A stretch of DNA of 64,000 nt. Source: Bolinopsis microptera (lineage: Eukaryota > Ctenophora > Tentaculata > Lobata > Bolinopsidae). A model generated the notes under the pieces. It saw only the letters and a program-made list of their open reading frames with translations. It did not search any database and had not been told where the DNA came from. A program made the position numbers and the translations under genes. The stretch is taken from assembly GCF_026151205.1 (NCBI RefSeq), contig NC_087073.1, positions 13,225,837 through 13,289,836 on the forward strand. The letters run 5' to 3'. Below are positions 21,850 to 32,267 of the stretch, piece by piece. How positions within the stretch are numbered: position 1 is the stretch's first letter; the number at the start of each line of letters is the position of its first letter.

Positions 21850-23130
21850 AGGTGGGTCGCCCCATCAGGCGGCATGATTCTTTGCATTACCAGCATCTCA
21901 CTGCATTATGTACCACCACTAATGACCAATCAAACCATTATGAATATAATGATAGTAATTATGCTGTTTTCTCTAACTATTAAGAAATGAGAATCGAGTT
22001 TTATTCATTTATCATTATGCTAATTTGGTAACTCGGTAATGGCCCTATGCACGGTCCCAACACTAACAGTAAAAGACATCAGTGGAACGGTTAGCACACA
22101 GTCGGTCCGTGCACAGTTTGTGTACTCACCCGACTCCTATCGTGAGGCCTATAATTAAGAGTTAACAATCAGTGAACCCGCAATCCATTGCTGACTCTAC
22201 TTCTACAAGTTCCAACCTTCACCCTCCAACTACTCTTACAACTCCATCACCCGTAACTAAAACTCAATCACCTGTAACTCCAGCTCAATCACCTGTAACC
22301 CCAGCTCAATCACCAATAATTCCAGCGGACCTTCAATGATGCAGCCAAACTAGACCTACCCCAGTGCAACACTCCAAGTCCATGCTACAGTTGCAAAACG
22401 TGACGTGCTCTCCAACATATTAATATCCATTTGCAAAGGATATTTTTAACAAAAACCCCCGTACTCCAGACTCCATATTCCGAAAAAGCAGTACCCTTCC
22501 CTAAATATAAGGAAATAATTAATTTGATTTAAAGTTAGAATTTGAACAATGTGTGCATAGTGATAGACCGTGTGCCGCGAGGGAGGGTGGACCGTGTGTC
22601 GATCAATTACCGACCGTGCGCGGACTGTGTGCTGACCGTGCCCCGACCGTGTACCAAGCGATCATTGTGCAATGTGCATCAACTGTATTATAAAAATATA
22701 AAGAAACAAACAACATGAACATAAACTCAGCAATTTTAAATTGGTAACCTGCTGACGTAATGTAGGGAAATTTGTTGAGCTAGTTATGCTTTGAGACTGG
22801 CTAACGGACTGTTTCCGCAGATCAAACCACAAAAAGAACTTAAGTTTCAACATGGCGTTCGCAGTTTATGTTTTTAATCGCTGTTCAGTACGAGGAAACG
22901 TTATTTATTTGCCTAGACGCTAGGGAGTGGGAGATTTGCTACTTCCAACCAAATAAGGACCAAGTGACCTATGACTCTATAACATATATAACCTACAAGT
23001 ATAAAGAACAGGGTGGAGATTACATTTTGGTAAAGAATTAGTACCTGCCCACTTAATTACGGCTTAAGAACTACTAAATGGTACCGGTGGAAGGCTTTTG
23101 CTAAATCACTCCCTAAAATTATTACCAGAC
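21850..23130. other. Intergenic region with a short Pro/Gln/Ser-coding repeat
   Basis: Most of this stretch has nothing recognisable. Around 22199-22339 on the plus strand a frame encodes a PVTPAQSP repeat (three imperfect copies) ending in a stop; it has no start, signal or domain and is probably a tandem repeat or a fragment of a mucin-like sequence. No exon borders support it as a gene. Confidence 0.4.
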
Positions 23131-23137
23131 TGTGGTT

Positions 23138-23178
23138 GTACAGAAAAGTACAGAAAAGTACAGAAAAGTACAGAAAGT
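23138..23178 (+). repeat. Ten-base tandem repeat GTACAGAAAA
   Basis: Four head-to-tail copies of GTACAGAAAA, the last one shortened, lie 150 bases before the hexanucleotide array. Confidence 0.85.
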
Positions 23179-23326
23179 AAAAAACGCTTACCACAATGCG
23201 ACCTTTAAAGTATTGATAACTTCTCCTCGAAGCCTAACCCATACCATATATGGTTTTACACTTTCTGTCCCTGCTATTCTCCTAAGGACATACTATTAAC
23301 AGGGCGAGGAATATGCGGGCTTAAAA

Positions 23327-23572
23327 ACCATAACCATAACCATAACCATAACCATAACCATAACCATAACCATAACCATAACCATAACCATAACCATAAC
23401 CATAACCATAACCATAACCATAACCATAACCATAACCATAACCATAACCATAACCATAACCATAACCATAACCATAACCATAACCATAACCATAACCATA
23501 ACCATAACCATAACCATAACCATAACCATAACCATAACCATAACCATAACCATAACCATAACCATAACCATA
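23327..23572 (+). repeat. Hexanucleotide array (CATAAC)n, about 40 copies
   Basis: About 245 bases of essentially perfect CATAAC repeats. All three minus-strand frames are open through it (LW, MV and GY dipeptide repeats), and a minus-strand ATG precedes it, but these are repeat-created frames, not genes. The unit is not the metazoan telomere repeat TTAGGG. The purity of the array implies recent expansion and high length polymorphism. Confidence 0.95.
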
Positions 23573-24319
23573 AACCGTAACTTCCAGGCCCGCACATAAA
23601 ATATGATACAAATTAAATTTCTTGTTTCATTGAAAAATCTTGTATCATTGATAATTTGTCAATTATATTTAAAAGCATAAAACTAATTTATAATATAATA
23701 AGATTTCAAGCCTTACGTTGTGTGTTTCCTTTCGTGTCCAAAAGCATTATAATTAATAATAAGATTGAAAGCCCCTCGTAAGGGGTTAGGGGATTGTTTC
23801 TAATGGACTAATTTATTGTTTACATCATAAACATTAATCAGTTAACCAATAAAAACCCCAATGGGCACTCCTGAAAACATAACTACTAGAAAATATATCA
23901 AAACTAAATAGAAAAGTGAGGTTTAAAAATGTTATAAAAGTCAAGCAAAAGTTTTGTTCACAAATCACATTTACCATGCATGTTTAAGTTTTAAATTAAT
24001 TTCACTGTATGAAAAACAGATTATAGCATTGATTTAGTTTAGTAAAAAAGTGATAGGAATTGAAAAACAAATTAGAAACTCAATTCTGGACGTTTGAGCA
24101 GCAAAAACAATTACGAATTTCTATTTCTATTGGACCTACGGAGGCCGCTGATTTCGTGGATGATAAATTTACTCGTGGACACTGGACCACTCATTTACAT
24201 TATCAACCCCCTTCTGCAGCTTCAGTTTTGTTATATATATATATCCTACCTGGGCATTTTTGAATTTTTGTTTTACCTTATATTACAAAGATTTACCTTA
24301 TATAATATATTACAAGGTG

Positions 24320-25060
24320 TTCGACATAATTCCAGTAACCTAAATGATGTGGGAACGAAAATATGGGGATTTTTTTTCCAAAAGCTGCCAAATTTGGTAG
24401 TACCAAATTTGGCAGCTTTTGGAAAAAAAAATTTGGTACCCAAATTAAATCATGGTATTTGAAAATTTTTTTCATCTTTTTATTTTACAAAACATAATAC
24501 CCAATATTTCAATAAAATTAAATATAAAGTTTGAAAAATTCTAACTCAATTTCTTCGTCGTCCTCATTTAGTGGGTCAAATACGTTTCTCTCGAGCTGTT
24601 CTCCAGTGTAGTCCCAAGTGTCCGCTTCTCTGATCAGCTGTTTCATTTTGTAAACAATTTCTACGGCGCCTTTGAAAGTTAGCCTCAACTTAACTTTTAG
24701 TCCAGACGTTGACCATTGTTAATGATCTGGCCCGGCGCGCGCTACTTCGTAGCACTTGCCGTCGGGCATTTCGAGAAGAAAGCGGCGCGCGCTACTCTAA
24801 TTTAGACGAGTAACATCCGTCAAGTCCAGACGGTATAGGAGACCGACGGTTGTCTTTAATGCAATTCGTGATCGAATACTATAGTGTTAATTAATTTAAA
24901 TAAATTTATAACTTACTATATTGATTTTAAATCGATAAAGTCAAAAGTCATAATTTAAATTAAGCAAAATGCGTGGAAAATAATTTTGGGGGAAATAATG
25001 ACAGTGAGCTAAATTTTGGTAGTCCGAAAATATGGGGTATTTTTCGAAAAACCACCGAAT
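24320..25060. repeat. Dispersed repeat with internal perfect hairpin
   Basis: The text from CATAATTCCAGTAACCTAAATGAT onward is related to the block at 54240-54600 (shared CATAATTCC, TATTTTACAAAA, AATAAAATTAAATA, GTTTCAT and CTTTGAAAGTTAGCCTCAA segments in the same order), so this is a dispersed family. Inside, 24375-24424 is a near-perfect inverted repeat with arms TTCCAAAAGCTGCCAAATTT and its complement, joined at a GGTAGTACC centre. A GC-rich island with GGCGCGCGCTAC occurs twice (24733, 24783). Confidence 0.6.
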
Positions 25061-25274
25061 TTCGCACCATATTCATATAAAATTAAATACTCAATCAGCT
25101 TTCAAAATTTTTGCATGAAGTTTTCGGAATCGACTCATAATCGCATTTCCACCTAGTGACAACACTATATAATGACAAGCACTTTATAATTACAGCTGAT
25201 ATTTGTCACTATATAGCGTGCAAAACGCACTATATAGTGACATCACCATATAGTGACAAGTTTATCTGATATCG

Positions 25275-25405
25275 ACTTTTCTTTACTTTTCATTCCACTC
25301 TACTTTTCTTTAATTCTACTTTTCTTTAATTCTGCTTTTCTTTAATTCTTCTTTTCTTTAATTCTTCTTTTCTTTAATTCTACTTTTCTTTAATTCTAAT
25401 TGCTT
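25275..25405 (+). repeat. Minisatellite, unit CTTTTCTTTAATTCTA
   Basis: About seven imperfect head-to-tail copies of a 15-16-base pyrimidine-rich unit. Just upstream (25160-25260) are inverted copies of CACTATATAGTGACA arranged as small hairpins, another copy being at 25585-25600. Confidence 0.8.
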
Positions 25406-25683
25406 TTCTTCTACCATCTTCGAGAGATGGCTGGTGCGACATCCAAGGTTAGCTATGCACTCGAAGTCCAGTCCTGAAAGAACTTCAGCAATGATCCGTT
25501 TAATTGATGTGTCCGATGTCGCTGCACTTTCCTTCATCGTCTTTCTTAAATCTATGTTATAAAGTGCTTGTCTTTATATAGTGAATTGTCACTATATAAG
25601 TATATATTGCGGGAATCTATAATAGCGTACGCTTAGCTGTATATTGACCACATACAGCAAAATTTGGCGAATTTTTCAACTTA

Positions 25684-25702
25684 AGGGGGGGGGGGGGGGT
25701 GG
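25684..25702 (+). repeat. Poly-G tract near the start of the AlkB-bearing LINE
   Basis: About 16 G with a GTGGGG end, 235 bases upstream of the first ORF of the LINE. It follows a copy of the dispersed motif AGCGTACGCTTAGCTGTATA (25624-25643) also found at 33300 and, inverted, at 36440. Confidence 0.8.
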
Positions 25703-25936
25703 GGCAAGGGTTTTTGTTGTTGCAAAACTTGTTTTCGAGATAGCAGTTGACCAACAAACTTATGAGGGGGTCCCGGGCCACAACCGCCCGATTAAGCGTA
25801 CCTACGCTATAATCATTTTACTACTTCATAATCATTTTACTACTCATAATCATTTTACTACTTTCATTACGCATCAATATTTTTCCTCTGTAATCTACCT
25901 TTTCTTATCGCACTGAGCTTGTGATTTATACTGATC

Positions 25937-27706
25937 ATGCGACGAAATTCTACACCTAATACCTCTACACCTACATCATCCCAGAGGAAGAAACTAGCTT
26001 CTAAAGCTGCTTCTGAGTCAATCGCTGACTCAGAAGCACCTTCTACCGGTATGTTGGGGCTTGGGGTGTCAGGGAATTACACGTTTGCAGCAACAACATG
26101 CCTTCACTTGTTAAGCTTACTGCCTGCTCCCGATTTAGATTTTGAGTTCGAAAGACTCCGCCTCCTTTCGAAAAGTGCTACTAAAGCAAGCACAACGGAC
26201 AACAAAATTTCTTTTTTAAGGAAACATTTATTAGGCCAATGTGCCCTAGACGCTGACGAGACAATGAACAAATTAACTGCGAGTCTAAAACTCATTTCAT
26301 GTACCGTTAATGAAGAGGTTGAGAAGGCGGTCAACAGCATCACGGAACGAGCCTGCACTGCGATCCAGGAAGTCTCTGAAGAGTCCAGGAAGCAGACCTC
26401 TCTCATCGTTGAAGCAGCTAGCAGTAGTTCTCCACAGACTCTCTCCCCTTCCGGTGAAGTAGAAAGCATACCTAACCCACCACCTCCGGTAAGATTTTTG
26501 GACTGTGACTTTGGTGATCTTTCTTTTGATGAAATCTACCGCGAGCTTGACTTTAACATGAAACACCCGGGGGGCCGTTCAACGTCATATTTTGGCTCGG
26601 TACCTTACAGTTATGGCAGAACCAACCACCGTGCAACCCATGATAAGCCCTTGCCACCTGTCCTAAAGCGCATTTTTGATTGTTTGCATGAATCCGATCC
26701 TGACTTTACTCCCACGAACTATACCTGCCTCTGTACTTACTATAAGGACGGGTCAGTTGGTATTCCATTGCATAGTGACAGCGAATCCAGCATTGTTGAA
26801 GATAGTCTGATTTACACTGCATCATTTGGCTCTACCAGAATTATGAGAATGTCAACGTCGACAGGCCCTTTCGTTGAGCATAACATCCCGCTTGAGCACG
26901 GCTCTGTCTTTGCAATGTCTCGATCTGATCAGAACCACTGGCAGCACGGCATTGAACGTGATCCTATGCTAAGGCAGCCACGAATCTCGCTCACTCTTCG
27001 CAAGTTGAAACAGCCTGATCCCACGGCCTTACCAGCACCTGCAGCCCCTACTCGGGTCCCGCCTGTTGCACCACCTACACAGATACAGTCACCAGCGTCC
27101 CGTCACTCCAGAGTCCTCTTAATTCACGACTCAATACACCGAGAAACGCCAGAATGGCTGTTCGACCAGATACCTGGCCACCGATGTCAAAAGCGCCTTA
27201 ACTATCAACTAGTGAACTCACTGGAACATCAACATGAGTTCAAACATTCTAAAGCAGTCGTACTTTCCTGCGGCATTAATGACCTAGCTAGGTATGGGCA
27301 GTCGGCCAGGAGTCTTGCGGACAATTTCTGTCCCCGTTTTATAGACTCTTGTAACAATAACAAGAATACCGAGTTTATGTTTTGTGCTTTATCTATGACT
27401 AAATTTAACTGGTTGAATGCAGAGATTGACGCTTTTAATATCATAATGTTGAACCTGGCTAAGGATATTCCAAATCTGAGTTTTTTCGATGCCCATGCCG
27501 TGATCAAGCGTGCTAACTCATACTACGTATGGGACCGCAACGACAGACATGGCATCCACTTATATCACGAGGTGCAAAGGGTAGTGGCACATGAACTTGT
27601 TAACTGCGTTGGCAAGTTATGTGGATCTGAACAGAGACGTCACAGGAACTGTGAGTGGCTCTATCACCACAAGCCTAACAGTCTCTCCAGATATAACCGA
27701 AGCTGA
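25937..27706 (+). CDS. LINE ORF1: AlkB-like 2OG-Fe(II) dioxygenase fused to SGNH hydrolase-like domain
   Basis: 589 residues from an ATG. Residues 1-190 are low-complexity and partly helical (NEEVEKAVNSITERA), plausibly a coiled-coil. Residues about 195-357 match the AlkB family: NYTCLCTYYKDG then the iron-binding H279-S-D281, SFG (296-298), the distal histidine in HWQH (H337), and R349-ISLTL-R355, which would hold 2-oxoglutarate. All catalytic positions are present. Such enzymes remove alkyl groups oxidatively from nucleic acids. After a Pro-rich linker (about 360-390), residues 391-560 resemble an SGNH/GDSL esterase: LLIHDS with S399 as candidate nucleophile, SCGINDLA (N448), and DRHGIHL near the end for the acid/base pair, though the Asp spacing is unusual. 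Esterase domains are known in CR1-type ORF1 proteins; the AlkB fusion is what stands out. It may protect or demethylate the element's RNA or its cDNA. Confidence 0.85.
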   Translation: MRRNSTPNTSTPTSSQRKKLASKAASESIADSEAPSTGMLGLGVSGNYTFAATTCLHLLSLLPAPDLDFEFERLRLLSKSATKASTTDNKISFLRKHLLGQCALDADETMNKLTASLKLISCTVNEEVEKAVNSITERACTAIQEVSEESRKQTSLIVEAASSSSPQTLSPSGEVESIPNPPPPVRFLDCDFGDLSFDEIYRELDFNMKHPGGRSTSYFGSVPYSYGRTNHRATHDKPLPPVLKRIFDCLHESDPDFTPTNYTCLCTYYKDGSVGIPLHSDSESSIVEDSLIYTASFGSTRIMRMSTSTGPFVEHNIPLEHGSVFAMSRSDQNHWQHGIERDPMLRQPRISLTLRKLKQPDPTALPAPAAPTRVPPVAPPTQIQSPASRHSRVLLIHDSIHRETPEWLFDQIPGHRCQKRLNYQLVNSLEHQHEFKHSKAVVLSCGINDLARYGQSARSLADNFCPRFIDSCNNNKNTEFMFCALSMTKFNWLNAEIDAFNIIMLNLAKDIPNLSFFDAHAVIKRANSYYVWDRNDRHGIHLYHEVQRVVAHELVNCVGKLCGSEQRRHRNCEWLYHHKPNSLSRYNRS

Positions 27707-28348
27707 GCGCTTTACAAATCATTGATACCATTCTGATTAAAAAATGCGATTCACTTTTTTCTCAACTTCCAGTCCACCTTTAACAGATCGTTACCAAGAT
27801 AGATCATATTATAATGAAATGATCTGATTGGTGGAATTTTTCTCATTATCTGATAAGCTCATTCATTATCAGTATCTCTTATCACCCGATCGCACACAAA
27901 ACATCTTACTCTACAAATCTGTATCATCCTAAATCAATGAGATTTCATAACTCTATACAACATTCAAAATTCACATACAAATCTATAAATAATCAAGTGC
28001 GTTCTCTTCAGTATTACTCAAGTTCAGTGCGATAGTCCCTTATTACGTAAACGCTACAAACAAATCAAATACAAATAACACCTCACAAAACTACACAACA
28101 CAAAAGCAACCACTTTATTCGATTTCTATTTTTTAGCCAAATCAGTTATTTAAATCATACTGATAAGGCCCTAGATAAGGACACTTTATTTCACTTAATT
28201 ATCCGATTTTAGCTTAAAATAATATAATTTACTTTTAAATCATATCACGATTCTGGAGCATACAGGACCTCCGGTTCTCGTGAAAGAATCTGATTTGAAC
28301 TATAGTTTTATATACTATCAGTATCATAATCATAATATTTAGTTATAA

Positions 28349-31300
28349 ATGGAACCCACTGTTACATCTGAAAATAAAGTCAAGATCAAATGTTCAAGCT
28401 GCAGCGGCTGGTGTTACTCTATTAGAAATATTCGCACATGCTCATGGTGTCAAAGTAATGTCCATGTCAAATGTTTTAAGGATAATTTAGGCTGTACAAG
28501 TTGCTGTGAAAGTATCATTCCTGGATTTCACGCAACCTACTATGAAATCTATGACGACTACAGTAAACTTAATAGTGACATATTTAATCCGTACGATCAG
28601 AATAGTCGATTTAATCTTATTGGCGACGCCATGACCAACGAAGAGCATCAAGATTCAACTTGGAGCAATATTTCATCTTTCCTAACTAGTTGTCAGTATA
28701 AACAGCAACGTAACGTGAAAAAATCTACCTGCTCTCAACTTAAAACATTTTCTATGAACATAAGATCCCTTATTAAGAATATAGATCAACTACGTGATGA
28801 TATTGAGACTTATGATAAGTATGATATATTGTGTTTTAACGAAACTAATTGCACTTTAGGGAAATTACCGAACGGAATAAACGACGTTACCTTAGATGGA
28901 TTTCATGAACCATTTATCCAGGATCCAATTCGCCCATCTGGAAAAGGTGGGGGGCTAGCCACTTATGTACACAAACGTGTAGTCGATTATGATAAAATTG
29001 ATATTTTCACTCCAAACCCTGAACCAACTAATACTAGTGGCGAATTTCAATTTATCAAGCTCCATCAGTGCAAAGGATACAACAGAACGAAAATAATTGG
29101 CAATGTTTACCGTTCTCCCGCTAGGAGACCTGAAGCGTTTCTAGAAATTTTCAAAAATACGCTGCACAACCTAGGGAGACACACCCGTAAACATATGACG
29201 CTTCATGGAGATTTCAACCTTGATTTACTGAAGCACAGCAGCGACCAAGCATGTCAGAACATTATAGATATTGCGTCCTCTTACGGTTTTATTCAAATTG
29301 TATCACGCCCAACTCGCCTAACGGACCATAGTGCCACGCTTATTGACCACATCTACACAAACAATCTTGAGGATACAATAAGCTGTAACGTCTTAACGAC
29401 AGATATGTCTGATCACTTAGCAATAGTCACTACAATAAATCTTGATAACACGCCAACCAGCAGCTACCGCTCTGCGTCTAACTCACAAAATGTATCTCAA
29501 ACTGAAACACGTAGATTTAACGACACCAACAATCAAAAATTCAGAGACTTAATTACAGATGAAAGTTGGTCAGAAATTTTTAACAATACCAATGATGCCA
29601 ACGAACAGTTCAATAATTTAAATACGGCTTATAATAAGATTTACGAGTCCGCCTATCCCACAAAAAGACAATCACGAAGACAAAATGAACGTGTTAATCC
29701 GAAACCATGGATGCTGCCCTGGCTCGAAGAAGCTATAGAACGTAAAAATGAGTCATATTATGATTTTGTTAAGGAACCATCTGATAGTAACCGCAGTAAA
29801 TATGACCGTCTGAAGAAGTTTTGTAATAAACACATCGATAAAGCTAAAAACAAGCACTTCAAAAAATTTTTTGAGCAAAACAAAGAAAATTCTAAGAAGC
29901 AGTGGCAAATGATAAACAGTCTTCTTAATAGGAAAAAATCTAAACCTACTTCAATTAAACTGACTGACGAAGACGGCTCAATCAGCACTCCGGCAGCTGT
30001 AGCAGAAAAATTTAACGATTACTTCTCAAACATCGCTCCTAAAATTAAGTCTGAAATTAGTAGTAGGACCACTTTTGATCCTGGTGGAACCCATAGCACA
30101 CTTCGCAACGCCACTCCAAGTAGTATTTACTTAAAGCCAGTCACTGCCACAGAAATTCAGGACGTCATAAACCTGCTTAAGAATAAAGCCACACTAGACA
30201 CTAAAATTGAACCTCTAAAAATCGCTAACAGCTGTCCCAGTTTTACTAGTGTACTAGCCCACGTTGTCAACAGTTCTTTTGAACAGGGGATCTTTCCACA
30301 GGCTTTGAAAGAAGCGAAGGTGGTCCCAATTCACAAAGGTGGATCTAAATCTGACATAAAAAATTACAGACCAATATCTCTTCTTGCTTCTTTCTCTAAA
30401 GTATTTGAAAAGCTAATGCATAACCGAGTTATAAGTTTTTTAGATAAATACAGCATACTATGTGAAAACCAATACGGTTTTCGCCCGGGTAGGTCTTGTG
30501 AACATGCTCTTCTCAACGCAAAAGACACCATTCTTAATTCAATGTCTAAAAAGCAGGTAACTTTACTTCTTTTAATCGATTTCAGCAAAGCTTTCGACCT
30601 TGTGGATCATTCCATACTCTTGCGCAAGCTGGACCATTACGGCATAAGGGGTCAAGCCTTAAACTGGTTTAAGTCATATCTCACTAACAGGAAACAGTTT
30701 GTATCAATTGGCTCGTCAAAATCTTCAACCAACCAAATTTTATACGGCGTGCCTCAAGGGTCAATATTAGGACCTTTACTTTTTATAATCTACATAAACG
30801 ACCTGCCTCAAATATCAGATATAGCCAATTTCATTATGTACGCAGATGATGCCAACATCTTCCTGATAGGAGAAAATCTTAATGAAGTTTACGATAAACT
30901 AATAACTCTTAGCGATGCTTTAGTTAAATGGGTAGATAATAATGGTTTAGCTCTCAACCTTAAGAAAACAAATTATATGATCTTCTCTCGACAAAGAAAT
31001 CTTAATTATCGTGATGTGGCAATTTCTGGTGTCACAATTGAGAGAAAAACAGAAGCCCGTTTTTTAGGAGTTATAATAGATGATAAACTAAACTGGTCCC
31101 ATCATATTTCTGCCATGAAAATGAAAATGTCCAGATACATAGGAGTCATGTACAAACTTAAAAAATATCTGCCTCTCGAAGCACGTCTTCAAATTTATCA
31201 AAGTTTTGTGCAGTCACACCTTAATTATTGCAGCCTTGTATGGGGTTTTGCTGCCAAGTCTCATATTGAATCGCTTTTTGTAAAACAGAAAATGGGCCTT

Positions 31301-31822
31301 CGAGCAGTATTACCTGGTTTCGTCAATTACTGGTACAAGGACGGTATCCCCCCAGCAAGTACCAAGTCTGGCTTTTATTCACATAAAATATTGACAGTAC
31401 ACAGTATCATTGTAAAGAACGCACTCATTTTAATGCATAAATTGAAAAACTTTCCTCATCTAGTACCATTGTCTCTCAAGAAAACAATTCCCAAAAGCGC
31501 ACCATTATTTAATACTAACCTGGATTCTATTCTCACTACACAATGGTCAGAAAAGTATGGTCAACACCCTTACAACAACTCAGTATTTTTTAAAGGTCCA
31601 TTATTAGCAATAAACCGATATAATGTTGCAGCAACTTCCCCGCCTAGTCTATTTAACCTGAACATTTACAAAACTTGTATAAAAACTATGCTCATCGATC
31701 AGCAAAATGAAAACATCGAAGACGATTGGCCTAATTTCATGTTATATTGTATAACAGGACTAAGAAAATCAAAGCGTAACATAAACCAAAATGCCGATAA
31801 TAACCTTGTCTCTACATCTTAG
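28349..31822 (+). CDS. LINE ORF2: PHD-like finger, endonuclease and reverse transcriptase
   Basis: 1157 residues, uninterrupted. Residues 13-54 form a cysteine-rich finger, C-x2-C repeated with an H-x2-C pair (CSSCSGWC, CSWC, HVKC, CTSC), like the PHD-type finger at the start of many CR1-group ORF2 proteins. Residues about 130-370 are an EEP endonuclease with SMNIRSL, the metal-binding E in CFNETNC (E165), HGDFNLDLL and SDHLAI. The reverse transcriptase spans about 600-880, with LIDFSKAFD, GVPQGSILGPLLF and the Y831-A-D-D834 active site. The C-terminal part (LNYCSLVWG and on) is the usual LINE tail. It nicks the target and primes reverse transcription. It starts 642 bp after ORF1, so a second initiation or reinitiation is needed. 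Confidence 0.92.
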   Translation: MEPTVTSENKVKIKCSSCSGWCYSIRNIRTCSWCQSNVHVKCFKDNLGCTSCCESIIPGFHATYYEIYDDYSKLNSDIFNPYDQNSRFNLIGDAMTNEEHQDSTWSNISSFLTSCQYKQQRNVKKSTCSQLKTFSMNIRSLIKNIDQLRDDIETYDKYDILCFNETNCTLGKLPNGINDVTLDGFHEPFIQDPIRPSGKGGGLATYVHKRVVDYDKIDIFTPNPEPTNTSGEFQFIKLHQCKGYNRTKIIGNVYRSPARRPEAFLEIFKNTLHNLGRHTRKHMTLHGDFNLDLLKHSSDQACQNIIDIASSYGFIQIVSRPTRLTDHSATLIDHIYTNNLEDTISCNVLTTDMSDHLAIVTTINLDNTPTSSYRSASNSQNVSQTETRRFNDTNNQKFRDLITDESWSEIFNNTNDANEQFNNLNTAYNKIYESAYPTKRQSRRQNERVNPKPWMLPWLEEAIERKNESYYDFVKEPSDSNRSKYDRLKKFCNKHIDKAKNKHFKKFFEQNKENSKKQWQMINSLLNRKKSKPTSIKLTDEDGSISTPAAVAEKFNDYFSNIAPKIKSEISSRTTFDPGGTHSTLRNATPSSIYLKPVTATEIQDVINLLKNKATLDTKIEPLKIANSCPSFTSVLAHVVNSSFEQGIFPQALKEAKVVPIHKGGSKSDIKNYRPISLLASFSKVFEKLMHNRVISFLDKYSILCENQYGFRPGRSCEHALLNAKDTILNSMSKKQVTLLLLIDFSKAFDLVDHSILLRKLDHYGIRGQALNWFKSYLTNRKQFVSIGSSKSSTNQILYGVPQGSILGPLLFIIYINDLPQISDIANFIMYADDANIFLIGENLNEVYDKLITLSDALVKWVDNNGLALNLKKTNYMIFSRQRNLNYRDVAISGVTIERKTEARFLGVIIDDKLNWSHHISAMKMKMSRYIGVMYKLKKYLPLEARLQIYQSFVQSHLNYCSLVWGFAAKSHIESLFVKQKMGLRAVLPGFVNYWYKDGIPPASTKSGFYSHKILTVHSIIVKNALILMHKLKNFPHLVPLSLKKTIPKSAPLFNTNLDSILTTQWSEKYGQHPYNNSVFFKGPLLAINRYNVAATSPPSLFNLNIYKTCIKTMLIDQQNENIEDDWPNFMLYCITGLRKSKRNINQNADNNLVSTS

Positions 31823-32267
31823 ATTATATGCACACACTTATGCATCACTCAATAGACGTCACATATCTCATCAATTACACTGCCAACATAGGACATTCTT
31901 TTTTATCGCCGCGATTTCAAATCAAGTTACAAATTCTACAAATTTGAAGTGCTCAGTCTTGTTTTACTTTTTTTATCTTTACCTATTAACCATTGGAAAA
32001 TAAAACTTTAAGCTATAAACCTTAATTGCATACTTTACCGGTAGAGTCTAAATTGAATAGTTTGAGATTTCCTTTACATTTTATATTTATGCATGTGCCC
32101 CACGGGGATGAATTTCTTATTACCATTGATATTATATATACTTTTTTGAGTAAACATTGGCTGGTACCACGGGCCAGTCCCCAACAAAAAAAAAAGTATA
32201 ATATAGATCCAGCTCGGATCGCAATACCTTAACAGATTGAAATCGAGTCATTTTAGTCAATTAATCA

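Larger units (their letters stand above)
25650..32005 (+). mobile_element. Two-ORF LINE with AlkB-SGNH ORF1 and PHD-EEP-RT ORF2
   Basis: Two long intact frames in the same direction, separated by a 640-bp AT-rich spacer, and a short 3' UTR ending near GGAAAATAAAACTTTAA (about 32005). ORF2 is a standard non-LTR polyprotein; ORF1 sits where the RNA-binding chaperone ORF of CR1/L2-like elements lies. Exact 5' and 3' limits are inferred; I find no clear target-site duplication. Neither frame is interrupted, so the copy is young. Confidence 0.8.

Noticed and set aside
22199-22339. Mucin-like gene encoding PVTPAQSP repeats
   Set aside because: Only three imperfect units, no ATG, no splice sites and an early stop; treated as a short repeat.
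23327-23572. Telomere or interstitial telomeric repeat
   Set aside because: The unit is CATAAC/GTTATG, not TTAGGG or a common variant.
23274-23611. LW/MV/GY dipeptide-repeat open frames
   Set aside because: They are created by the CATAAC array being stop-free in all minus frames; the flanks add only a few residues.
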